From the NCBI GenBank assembly GCA_005406025.1, contig BGZK01001025.1, forward strand, positions 62,001-126,000: DNA of 64,000 nucleotides. The letters run 5' to 3'. The notes below the pieces were generated by a model. The model ran no database searches, was not told the origin of the DNA, and saw only the letters and a program-made list of their open reading frames with translations. A program made the translations under genes and the position numbers. This DNA comes from Eumeta japonica. Its lineage: Eukaryota; Arthropoda; Insecta; Lepidoptera; Psychidae. Positions 26,901 through 38,900 of this stretch are shown piece after piece (position 1 is the first letter of the stretch; each line of letters starts with the position of its first letter).

Positions 26901-29900
26901 GGAAGATTATGAAGAGAATTGATTTGACTTTGGTCTTGGCCGACTTCATCATCTGGATGCCGGAGAAGTAATCATCTTATCCTTATTCGTGTAGGAAAAT
27001 TTCGTCTTGACCGGCTTCATGGTCTAATTGCTCCGGCAGTAGGTACTCTCGTTATTGTATCAGGAACAACGCCGACAGTTACCCTTAACCTTGCATGTAA
27101 ATTGTTTTTGTACACCTTATTATTTAAGTTATTATCGATCCAAAAGACTAAGGTGTGATTAAACATGGGTCTTGGCTAGCTTTATAATCAACTTTAAGGT
27201 TGTGAGTTGTCCACGGGTGGCCGTGACCGTCCATCGTCTGATGGATCCCCGGCCCGATTGCCTCTCGTTTTTGGCTATATAAAAAAAAGAGTTTGTAAAA
27301 TATCTAAGTTGCTAGCTTTTCTTCGAGAGAGCGCTGAAGTAAAATTTATATCCAACTTGATTAGTCTAGTCAAGAAGTAAGTTTTCTGCAAAAAAATAGA
27401 TAACGGTTTCTTAAAAATATTAGCGTTAACTCATTCGATTTTGGATGCAATTCTGAGAAAGACGCATTTTTTTAGTGCGCTAACAAAAATTGCTTTTGTT
27501 ACAATTAAAAAACAACAAAAAAATTTGACCCTAAAGGCCAACTCTGCAACTTCCCGCTAATTTTATCCGTTTCGTAGTTATTTCAAAAAAACGGTTTGTT
27601 TCGATTTCCTTCGACAACGATTTCTCGCAAACGAATCAACCGATTTTGACCCGGTTTACGGCAATCGACGTGTTTTTACAGGGTCAAGAGCTGGTTAGAA
27701 TTTGAAATCGATCGTTCAAGCCGTTTCGTAGTTATTCCAAAAAAACTGTTTTTTTTCGATTTCTTTCGACAACGATTTCTCACAAACAAATTAACCGATT
27801 TTGACCTGGTTTGCGGCAATCGACGTATTTTCAAATAGGTTAAGAGCTGATTAGATTTGGGAATTGATCGGTCAAGCCGTTTTAAAGTTATTTTGAAAAA
27901 AACACTTTAAAAAAAAAATTATTAGCTTTTTGAAAATTTCTCAAAATCTACCTGTTTAAATCGACCCAAACTTTTAGGAAATCTAAGTTTGGTGAAACTT
28001 TCTGGAATGCCGTTTAGTGGGCTCGATTCGGTCAAGCCGTTTAAAAGTTATAAGAGGTTTAAATACATCCACACACACACACACACACATCCACACAGAC
28101 ATACGGACATCATCTCAGGGATGATCAGGGAAGCTTCCTAGACCCTCAGAACGTCGAGATCTGATGAGAACTCGATTTTTGCGATATGGGGTGAAACCAA
28201 TAACTTCCCGAAAACTCTAGAAAATTTTCAATTTTCTTAGTGGGAAGTTAAAAAAGAACTATTTAAAATTCCTAAAGAAGAAGAAATTTACAATAAAAAG
28301 TTTCAACTTCTGAAACTCTACCTCCATTATTTATAATTTAAATTTGACGCTGAATATATGTTTCCGCGCGACCATTACAGCGTGAACACTCAACTAACGA
28401 GAGCACTTAATGTTTTTTTATTATATTAAATATAATTTAAATAATATATAAAACATTTATTTATTATTGCAATTTTTTAAATACTTTAATCTCACTTTAT
28501 TAGACACAGCGCATTGCCTGCAGCTATTACGGCGTGAGCGCTCGAAGCGACTAGACGCATCAAAGGACTTCGAGGAGTTATCAGGATGACGGCACGTGCA
28601 GTAATAGCGACGTCCGACTGGGGACCAGGGCTGCGCATTTTAAAAACATCGGCGGAGCTCATCTTTCGACGTATATATATTAAGAAGGGCATAAAAGAAG
28701 CAAAAATATTATATGACAATTTATATAAACTTTTATGTCGTCTTTTACGAAAATACTTAAATAAGATAAAACTATTTGTTGTTAATATTTCTTTAATGCC
28801 TGGGCTGATCTTCACCATTCCAACGCCAATCGATTGCTTATATTTTTTACTTATTTTTACGCATTCATTGTATGCCAATCGGACGTATGATGGCCGAGCT
28901 ATGTTGTAAAAGCCTTTTTTCCTAAGCAAGGCAACAGCTCCGAAACTATTAAATAGACGATAGTTTATTAGAAAAATAAAATTTACGAGAAAAATAGTTT
29001 ATTAACAATGCTATAGCTTCAATAAGCCAAATTTCTTCTTCAAATTCAAAATTTAAATTCATAAATTTCTGATGTAAAATTTCTGAAATTTTTGATATGA
29101 AAAATATATACGCCCATTGGACTAGAGTAAAACTAAGACGTCTCAAAATTCAGGAGACGCTGGGTTTTGGCCTACGCCGTCTACGCCTAGCGCTGTGCAC
29201 AGGTAGAAGATTAACGCGTTGGCATGAGGCAATACCAAGCATCCCACACTTCAGAAACGCTTAGTTTTGATCTAGGCCGTGTGCGTCTGATCGTGTGTTT
29301 CCTCCTTTGATGAAGTTTTTTATAACAATAAACAGTGATTTCTATATAGAATATATGAAAAGTTATATATTGTATAAATAAATAAGTCTATATTAAATAA
29401 GTCTATATTTTATATAAAATAATGCAGTATGCAACAGTTTTAATGTTTCTCATCTACCGGATGTCCCCTGACACACTCGTTTTTTCCAAGAGTGATTTCC
29501 TCCAAACGTCCTAAGGACACTAAAATTTATTCAGGTTTTAAAATTTATATTTAATAATATAAAGGTGCTCGCGCTGCAACGACTGCGCGGAAGCCTATTT
29601 TCAACGTCAAATAAAATTATAAATAACGGAGATAAAAATTTCTAGAGTTGAGACTTTTTTAATGAAAATTTCTTCCCCTTTAAGAAGTTTTTTTTTTGTT
29701 TCAACTATCTTTTAAGGTTTTTGAGTTATTGCTAAAAAATGGCAGCAATTTTTTTTTTTGTTGTTTCTTGTAACAACAGCAATATTAACAATTATAACAA
29801 TAGCAATATTTGTTTGCGTAACAAAAAATATTCGTCTTAGAATTGCATCTCGAAACAAAAGAACTTATCGCTTATATTTTAAGGGACTTTTATCTGTTTT

Positions 29901-32900
29901 TCTCAGAAAATTTACTTGTCGACTAGACTAGATTCCCTAATACCTTTAGTATGTTATAAGATTACAACAATTCGTTTTGACTTTCCATTTACAATTTGCG
30001 ATTTTCAGAGAATTCACGTTGAAAGAAAGCCTTTGGTTTGCCCTGACTTCGTTCACGCCGCAGGGGGGCGGCGAAGCTCCAAAAGCTCTTTCTGGGCGGA
30101 CGCTGGTAGCGGCTTATTGGCTGTTCGTGGTCCTCATGCTGGCCACCTTCACCGCCAACCTGGCGGCTTTTCTGACCGTCGAGAGAATGCAGGTGACAAG
30201 AGCTTGCTTCATTCAAGCAATTTCGAATAACCGCGTTTTTTGAATTAAATAATAGTTGTTGTATGCGCCGGGCCAGTCCCGGGGAATGGTCAGTTTACGC
30301 GGAAACTCACGTTTCCGACATCTCGTCCCATATCCAAGCCAATTGTTTTTTTTATGCTATTCGCACTCCATCTAACATATTTTTATACAACTGTATTGAC
30401 CCGCACCGGCCCGCGTTTTCCGTTTTCAATCGTTCGCACGTGAGAGAAGTACATCCGATCTGCCGGCTAACGTGTCTGGAAGAAGTCAGTTGTCTTTTTT
30501 CTTTGGGAGACAAACTGTAAATTTAAAGGAGGGAAAATGGCGTTAACAGTTATTTATCAAACACCCAAACAAACTTTTTCAACATTTTTTTTTTAAATTA
30601 CTGTCTGTCTGTCGGTCCAAGGTAATTTTCGAAACGGCTGAACCGATCTTGATAGGGTTTACAATAGACAGTAAAATTATTATGTTAGGCCAATGAATAT
30701 TGGGCTACGTATAGGGTACTCTCTATTTCGATGCTACAGTGTTCCTGGGAGTTATTTTAGATAATAAACTTCATTAGAGTCCTCATATCGGTGAGTTGGC
30801 GAAAAGGCTTAGCTGTGTTGTATATGAAATTTTAAAAATAAGAACTTTGTCAGATATCTGAAGCTTGCTCTATTTTTGCTGTCTCCATAACTTGATATCA
30901 TATGGCATACTGCTTAGGGGACATGCTCCGGATGTTCACGAAATTTTCTTTCTGGATTAACAGGTAATTCGCGTGATTTTACAGGCTGGGACGTGCGAGC
31001 TTCTCTTGGAAGTAAATTTAAAAAGAATTTTAACTGTAGCTACACAGTTTATTTATCAAAATTTAAATATACCTAAGAAATCATTTAGAACTTTTTAATA
31101 AAAATAGTGATAGACATAATTTCAATATTAGAAATGAAAATAAACGATTGCATAAGGTCGCGCAGTCATTTAGCGGGGCTCTGTGTGCACATGTTCCATA
31201 AGGTTCGCGAGGATGTACAAAATGTACCCTTATACAAAAAAGTCTTTATTAAGCAAACACTGCAAAAAAAGGGTATTATACAATCTACACATTGACTGCC
31301 TGATTGGCGCAGTGGTAGTGACCGTACCTGTAGCGCTGGGGTCGTGAGTTCGATTCCCGCACAAGACAAACATTTATTTATTTGATTAAAAATAAATGTT
31401 TGTCTTGAGTCTGGGTGTTTCTATGTATTATACGTATATATTTACATGTACGTAGTATATCAACAGTCTGGTACCCATAGTACAAGCCTCGTTGCTTAGT
31501 TTGGAACCAGACGGTGCTGTGTATATATGTCCGAAGATATTATTATTATTATCTGCTAATATTTAGAGCAGAGTTTCCCAATCTTTCTTTTGTTGAGCCT
31601 CCCAGGATTTCTAGCAATATTTTCATGCCCCCTTTCAATCTTACGTTACAAAAGAGAAACGCAGATGGGCGTCCGGTACCTACTCAATTGTTTTCTATGT
31701 GATGTATAGAAAGAAATGTTACGGCATTCCCGAGCTACGCGACGCAGTAGCGCGCGGTTCATATCAGTTGTGAATTGTAGAAACTTGTTAGCGATAGCCA
31801 CCGACGACGTCGCGTTTTGAAACAGTGACCGACTGTGATATTACTATATTGATTAATTTCACACTTTAAATTATTTTTCTTTGAAAAATGCAAACGCATT
31901 GCGTCCCCCCTTGACATCTCTCCGCACCCCCCTTGGGAGACACACCCCAATGATTGGGAACTATAGATTTAGAGGACAAATTCATATAACCAACTCGATT
32001 TCCTACATGTTTGTTTTTCTTGTAATAATTTTATGTGATTGTATTTCTGTATAATTTTGGTTTCAAAAAAGCTATCCTCAAGTTTCTTGCTCGTTCTTCT
32101 CGAGAGATAACTGCCTTACGAACGAGTGGTGATTTAAAAAAACAGTGCTAGCGTTAAAATGCTTTATTTTTTTTAAATGTTATGATGTATTTCAAATGTA
32201 GTATTGTGACCTACGAAATAAAGTATTTTGAATTTGAATTTGGTATTCGTCTAGACCAAAACTTCACTCTGACGATTTCATTAAAAGTCACCTGAGAAAT
32301 AAACATTACATGAAGTATTGTAAAAAGCGTAGAGGGTTAATGAATTGTGTTATCATTAAAACTGCCTTACAAGTAGAATTTACGATGTAAATATATATAT
32401 ATATTATTGTGTATCCCTTATAAGGATTATAAATTTATATTACAAAAGATTATTAAATGTTCCTTAAAAATTTATAAAAACTCACTTTAAATTTCCACCG
32501 TTATTAAAGGTTTTTGAAGTAATAATCTTTGATTTTACCGCCTTAAGCATTAAAAACGTATTGTTAACTTATCTTATTTCCCATAGACAAAATTTAATAT
32601 TTATTACAGTTTTAGTTACACTCATACTTCATGTTTCTGTCTGTGACCTTTTTCTAAATCTTCTTCTAAATGTTTCTAAAAGTTTTTTTTTAATAGTGTA
32701 ACCTTCTTCTAAATATCGGAGTGTTCTTCCCAATTAGCCTCACTGCATCGCACTCTTCAAATTATAATTATTCTTTCAAAAAAAGTTGCTTCAGAAGTAT
32801 TCGTAGCCCATATCCCTTTTGTAGCCCTTGTTTTATTTTTTTATTCTAATCCTGTTCCAATTTTGAGGCTGTACTAAATTCTCTCAATAAGAAAAAGCAA

Positions 32901-35900
32901 GACAAAGAACATGGCGATGATCGATGTTCAATGCAAGAACATTTACTGAACATTGATTATTCTAGAACCAACTTTATGGGTAAATTTGTATAGAGAAACT
33001 ATCAAAAAAGGCGTATGAAAAGGGGTCTATACTACAAATTGTATTTTACCGTTTTATTATGCTAATAAAACAGATCTTTAGTCTATCCGTTTGTATTCCC
33101 TTTTTGATTTTATGCCACCGTTTTTAATGTAAATATATACATATGCTATCACTAATTTACACATCGCCAACTCTTCAAAACCATAAACCATACGCAAATT
33201 TAAAATTTGATGTGCAAATTACCAATAATAAGTAATCTTGGCCTAATAATAGTATTTTTGGAGTTTCTATAACAAATGGAAGATGATAATATTTCATTTT
33301 TAAAGTTATAAATAAAGAAATTTATGTGCAAGTACCTAATTCCAAATTAAGATTCTCATAATCATGAATTAAAAATAAAACAAATATTTTTTTAAATTAC
33401 TATTTCATTGTTGAAATTGTTGATTCGAATTCATTGTCAAATCGAAAATATTGGAAGAATAGAAAAGTAGCATTTTCAGACTCATAGCAAGACGATCTTT
33501 TACAAAAAATTGTCCTTAAAGGAAGGAAATCATAGCGATTTTTGTATGGAAATTTTGAAGTACTTATACTTATGCACAAAAAATCATTGTCAAATTACAT
33601 ACAATTTCAGCATATTTGAAAAGTCGGAGCGGGTCAATGTACCAATAACCTGCAACGAAGTCAAAATTAAGATCGAAGTCTGAAGCGACAATCATCATTT
33701 GATACTATTTTGAGTACGGTATACGCTGAAATAGAGAAAAAAGACTTATATATGAGAACTAGCTTTTGCCCGCAGCTCCGCCCGCGTGGACTACGATATT
33801 TAGACCGTTTTAGAAGCGTTCGTGGCGTTTATTCATATTTTTCCCACACGATCATTTTTAATGACCTCTCTATTATTTAGAGATTAACCTGTATATCTGG
33901 TTAAAACAACCAACAACTTCATAACAATCAGTTAAACGATACGGAAGTCGGTACATTGCAGCGCCACCTGGTGGTGAGTGACGTCAATGGGGATAGCGTA
34001 ATCATTTTCTCCGTAAAAAAATATATATACATAATGATTTTCATGATAATCAGTTGAAGGAAGGAAAAGTCGATACAGCGGAGCTCCGCCTGGTGGCGAG
34101 TTGCGTCAATGGGATAGCATAAAAACCTTCTCCGTGAATAAATACATTTACATACCAATTTTCATAATGATCGGTCAAATAGTTTCCGAGTCTATCGATT
34201 TCATAATATACACATCCTTCTTTATATATATATATAGATGAAGAGTAGTCATGTGAGAGTATGGTGACTGTCGCCCATCGACACTCGCAAACCGGAAAGT
34301 CACCAGTACGTCGCTTATGCCTATTGGGCATAGGAATAGGATATGTGATGGAGGGGGGATGAGCCGATAGAGGAAAAGTGGGGTGATGTAAGGTGAAGTG
34401 GGGTGATAGGGGGGAGTCGGCCATCGTAACTCTCACTGGACGAAAAGGTATAGCTGCTATATACTTCACGTCTGCACTTTGTGAGGATGTGGTATCTCGA
34501 CGGTCGAGTCGGCCCCTTTTAAGGAAATATGCTGTGGTCAAGATGACCCCAGCATGTCTCTAACACTGATCTTTATGACTTATCCATAACTTACTAAAGT
34601 CATATATATATAGAGCGATAGTTTTGTAGTAGTTAAGAGTTTAAGGGCCTCGCCTTCAAATTGAAAAGCAAGCGGGTTTATTTATGTCATTTTGACCAAT
34701 TGATCGATTACTTTGACTTGTGTCGAATTCAACCACTAGCTTCGTGATTCAGGGAATATAGTAAGCCGTCGGTCGCGGACTTTGTCATCGCGTCGGCAAC
34801 GACGGTCGTGGGCACCGCTTTGAGTCGCACTAAGACGGCGCGAAGGGCTAGCTCGGTGCAAGCATCCAAACCCTTCAGTCTGAAATAAAAAAAGACTAAA
34901 TTAGAAGGAGGTTACGCCTCAATATTGAGGTGATTAAGACTTATCGACTAATCATATATACTATTACTGCTTAGATGTCTTAATGTCTACTTAAATTTGA
35001 GACCGGCGCTATATTTTAGAAGGATGTATAATTGTTTATAAATGGCGGGCCCTCCCTTGCAGACGCCGGTCTCTTCGCTGGAGCAGCTCGCGCGCCAGTC
35101 CCGCATAAACTACACGGTGGTCGAAGGCTCCACGGTGCATCAGTATTTCATCAACATGAAGTTCGCCGAAGACACTCTTTACAGGTGAGTTCTCCTTACG
35201 TGGAATGCAGTAAGCTTCCGTTTCGTTCTTTCTGAATCTTGATTTTGATCGCTGTCTGATACAAGCGTTGCATCCCTTCACCCCGATTAGGACCCCACTT
35301 ATCCATATCACCATTGTCGAAATGAAATATAAACGGTCTTCGAAGGTAAATTGTATGTATTTTTTTCCCACGCACAAAACCGACAGGAAGTTCATTTACA
35401 TGTGTATCATAATTTACTTTATATAATCAATCACATTATTCAAATTTTATACCCCAAAATAAATTTATTACATAATACATCGCGTGTATAAGCAAGAAAA
35501 GTGTACATATTTATGTTAATAAGTACACATACTGAAGACTAATATTGTGAGCTGTATTGTAGTAATCTTTCCTGCTGTCAAGGTATGAACTGTGTACTAA
35601 TGCAGATGACAAAGGCTATACTAATAAAAGTCTCATTGAAATCGGTTCAGTAGCTTTTGTCCGACGTCTGGACAAACAGACAGAATTAGATTATGTTGTC
35701 AGAGAATAATTTGATTTTAATGAAAGTATATTGGCTAGAGTAGAAAAGGAATATTGTAAATAATTGTCATTTGGAAGATTGACAAAACTAATGTACAGAA
35801 CGAATGTGTGTTATGTAAGGGTCGGCAAGTTTCGCCCTAGAAAATCCTGTGTATACCGAATTGGTAGCACATTAAAACTAAGTCTTAATTTTAAACATTA

Positions 35901-38900
35901 CCCGGCCCTAGTTTTAAACGAACCAACGAATTTGAAACGACTGATGGATATCGGTGAAGCGAGAGATGTGTACACGCATCGTACTGGGTATAGTTTTTGT
36001 GATCTCTGCCTACTTTTCTGGCAAATAGGCTTGAACATTAACGAATTTGTGTAACAAAAGAATGCTCTCATCGGCAGTTTTATTAAAAAGTAAGAAAGAA
36101 TGTAAGCAAAAGATTTTCAGCAAAAACGCAATCGATTTAACAGACATAATAGACAGGAAAATGAATTCATCTCCTTCAGGGTTTTGAACTAAATGATTCT
36201 TAACGCGATATGCGACTAGGCGCAATATCGCGTGTGACGCTATATAGCCCATGCAAAAACACTGAAAGCATATTTTCCAGACATGCTTATATATGCAGAT
36301 ATGAATAGACGCATTCTATTTGTCAGACATATGGACAAACAGACGAAAAAAATACCGAAAATATCGACATTAAAAATTGCCGTCATTGGCAGTTTTATTG
36401 AGCGGGTAAGTGACTTAAAGTTAAAGGATTTCTGTACCTTCTGTATTAAAAGATTCCGATGTCTGTCAATCCTCTGGAATCAATATTCAATCATTTGGAT
36501 AGAGATTCGTAGTGGAGGTAGATTCGAGGGTCAGCGGTGGATTGCATGCTGCATGTTAATACATGTTGCAGGCAAGCGTCTGCTATGGATTTCCGCGAAT
36601 TAACACCTCACACAATACAATATTAAAGGATTTCATCAAAAAGGTAATCAATTTAATAGACATGTTTGTGATCTACATCAGGGTCTGGAAGGAGATCACC
36701 CTCAACGCGACAACCGATCAGGCGCAGTACCGCGTGTGGGACTACCCAATAAGAGAGCAGTACGGGCACATCCTGCTCGCCATAAACGGGTCCGCGCCGG
36801 TGCCCGACGCCGAGACCGGCTTCCGGCTGGTGAACGTGCACACCGACGCCGACTTCGCTTTCATACACGACTCGGCTGAAATCAAGTGAGTGTCACCTAC
36901 TGAATTCAGAATGAAAAGCTTTCGCCTTGAATCCTTCACCCAAGTGTTGTCACCAATGCGTTGGCGAAGTCCGTGGAACTGGCAAATTATTGATTGTTAG
37001 TAATTTAAGGGGCCGTTTATAAAATACGTTCGCAAATGGGGGGGGGTTATCTCTTAGTGTAACATAAAAATGAAATTTTATTATTGAAATGTTAAATGTT
37101 TATTATGCTATTAATCAAAATGAACTATTTATAGAGAGGGAGGTCTAGCTTTCGTGATGTAATATTTATAGGAGGGGCCTTAAAGAATGTGACTCAGTGA
37201 CGGGGTTTGGGGGGGGGGGGGGTCAAAAATGGCGAAATTTATTTTAGGCCTCTAACATAGATCATTATTATCACTTGCTCATCGAATTCAGATACGAAAT
37301 CACGAAGAACTGTAACCTCACGGAGGTGGGCGAGATCTTCGCTGAACAGCCGTACGCTATCGCAGTGCAGCAGGGCTCTAGGCTGCAGGAAGACCTGTCC
37401 AGGGCGTTGCTGGACCTGCAGAAGGAGAGATTCCTGGAACAGTTGGGATCTAAGTGAGTAACATGGTTATTGGTTGTTAATTTTCACTGTCGCCATTGTC
37501 ATATCTAATTCTGTATATGCACACGGTTTTTCTGATACGGATTTTCCAACCTCATCTAAGGACCATATATTAAACATGGACAACACTGGAGGTGGAGGAA
37601 AATACTGTAAAAAAAATTAGATTTATATTTGGATTATCTTCTGTTTATTCTACGTACGATGACGCCATTTTATACGTGTACTCACGTTTTGTTGTCAGAT
37701 TAAAACAGAATTTAAAAAAAACCGGACAAGAGCATGTCGAAGTATGCTTAATGTAGGATTCCCTAGCCGTTACTACAAAAAAATGCACTACAGACGAAGA
37801 AACCACGTTGTTACACTTTTTTTTTCGTGTATCCCGCACAGAGTAGGTATAAACACTTTAGTTACGTGTAGAGAAATAAGTAGGTATGTCGACTATTAGT
37901 TTTAAACTAATGTAGATTAAAGTGCACCAACAAAAGAGCGTATTTTCATGGCACTTCCGTCCTTTTGTTGAGATGTGCAGTTTTTCGGCAATAATTCAAA
38001 AACGATACATGCGATCATGTTCAAAATAATATTCTTAGAAAAGTTTTTGGATATACGGTTCATAAAAAGAGGGGGGTAACACAATTTGTACTACTTTCGG
38101 CACGATTATATCCAAAAATAATTCACTCAATCAAAAAAAAAATTATAAACTTTACGTGATTTCAAAATATTTATAGAAATATGTCACACGTTGATCTTAA
38201 GTGAAAAAAAAAATTTCGCTTTCTGTTATATATATATTACCGGCCAAACCCGATTTCAGGACAAACTAGTATAGCCTAGGCTAAACTAGTTCTTCCTATA
38301 CGCGATAGGATTAACTAGTATAGCCTAGTCCAAGCTAATTTGTCCTAAGCCCGATAGGATAAACCAGCTTAGCCTAGGCCAAACTAGTTTATCTTGATAT
38401 AAATACGCGCACTCCAGGATAAACTAGTACGGCCTAGTCTAAACCAATTTAGCAGAGTCGGGAGTTCCCCGCGCCGCTCCTCGCTCGCCATTCGTCGCAT
38501 CGTTTTAAACGCATTTCGCATCTAGTTGCAAGCCGTGCATAGCGTATTTAGTTGCTGATTGCAGTTTAAAATTAACAGTTTACGTATTACACTACATTAT
38601 AAAGTTTTTTTTTTTGAATATGGATGAACCTACGTCAAGTCGACAAGCTGATCAAAAACAATGGAGGGAAAAGTTTTTGATAGAAATTTTACAAAGTGAA
38701 ACTAAAAAGTCTTCTCATTATAATGTGTTATCATCAGAGCAATATTTAGAACTCGTTGAACAAATTGACGATGCAGAAAAATCTGAAAAAAAATACACCA
38801 TTGCAACAAAAGAGATTGAAACGATTTGCTGTGTTAAAAATCAGAGACGTGAAAAAACTGATTGCACGGAGTGAAGGTAATTTATAATACTGTCTTCCGT

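Larger units (their letters stand above)
26332..27152 (+). repeat. Tandem partial duplication of Ir8a exon 11
   Basis: The last 92 bp of exon 11 plus 80 bp of the following intron form a 172-bp unit. It is repeated in tandem at 26412, 26584 and 26756, then in worn form at about 26930 and 27001. The three good copies keep an open frame and an intact donor (CCATGCAG|gtga). Copies 2-4 share changes absent from the exon (for example KRLSYFV for KYSPYSA), so the array spread from one already diverged copy. Confidence 0.9.

Noticed and set aside
28492..28929. Overlapping frames of 145 (-) and 107 (+) codons
   Set aside because: No recognised family, AT-rich low-complexity translation, and both strands open. 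Treated as chance.
31295..31370. A tRNA gene
   Set aside because: Boxes A and B are present, but the cloverleaf does not close and a SINE body with an (att)n tail follows.
36653..36868. Minus-strand frame opposite exon 14
   Set aside because: It is a shadow of the GC-rich exon on the other strand, with valine/glycine-rich low-complexity translation.
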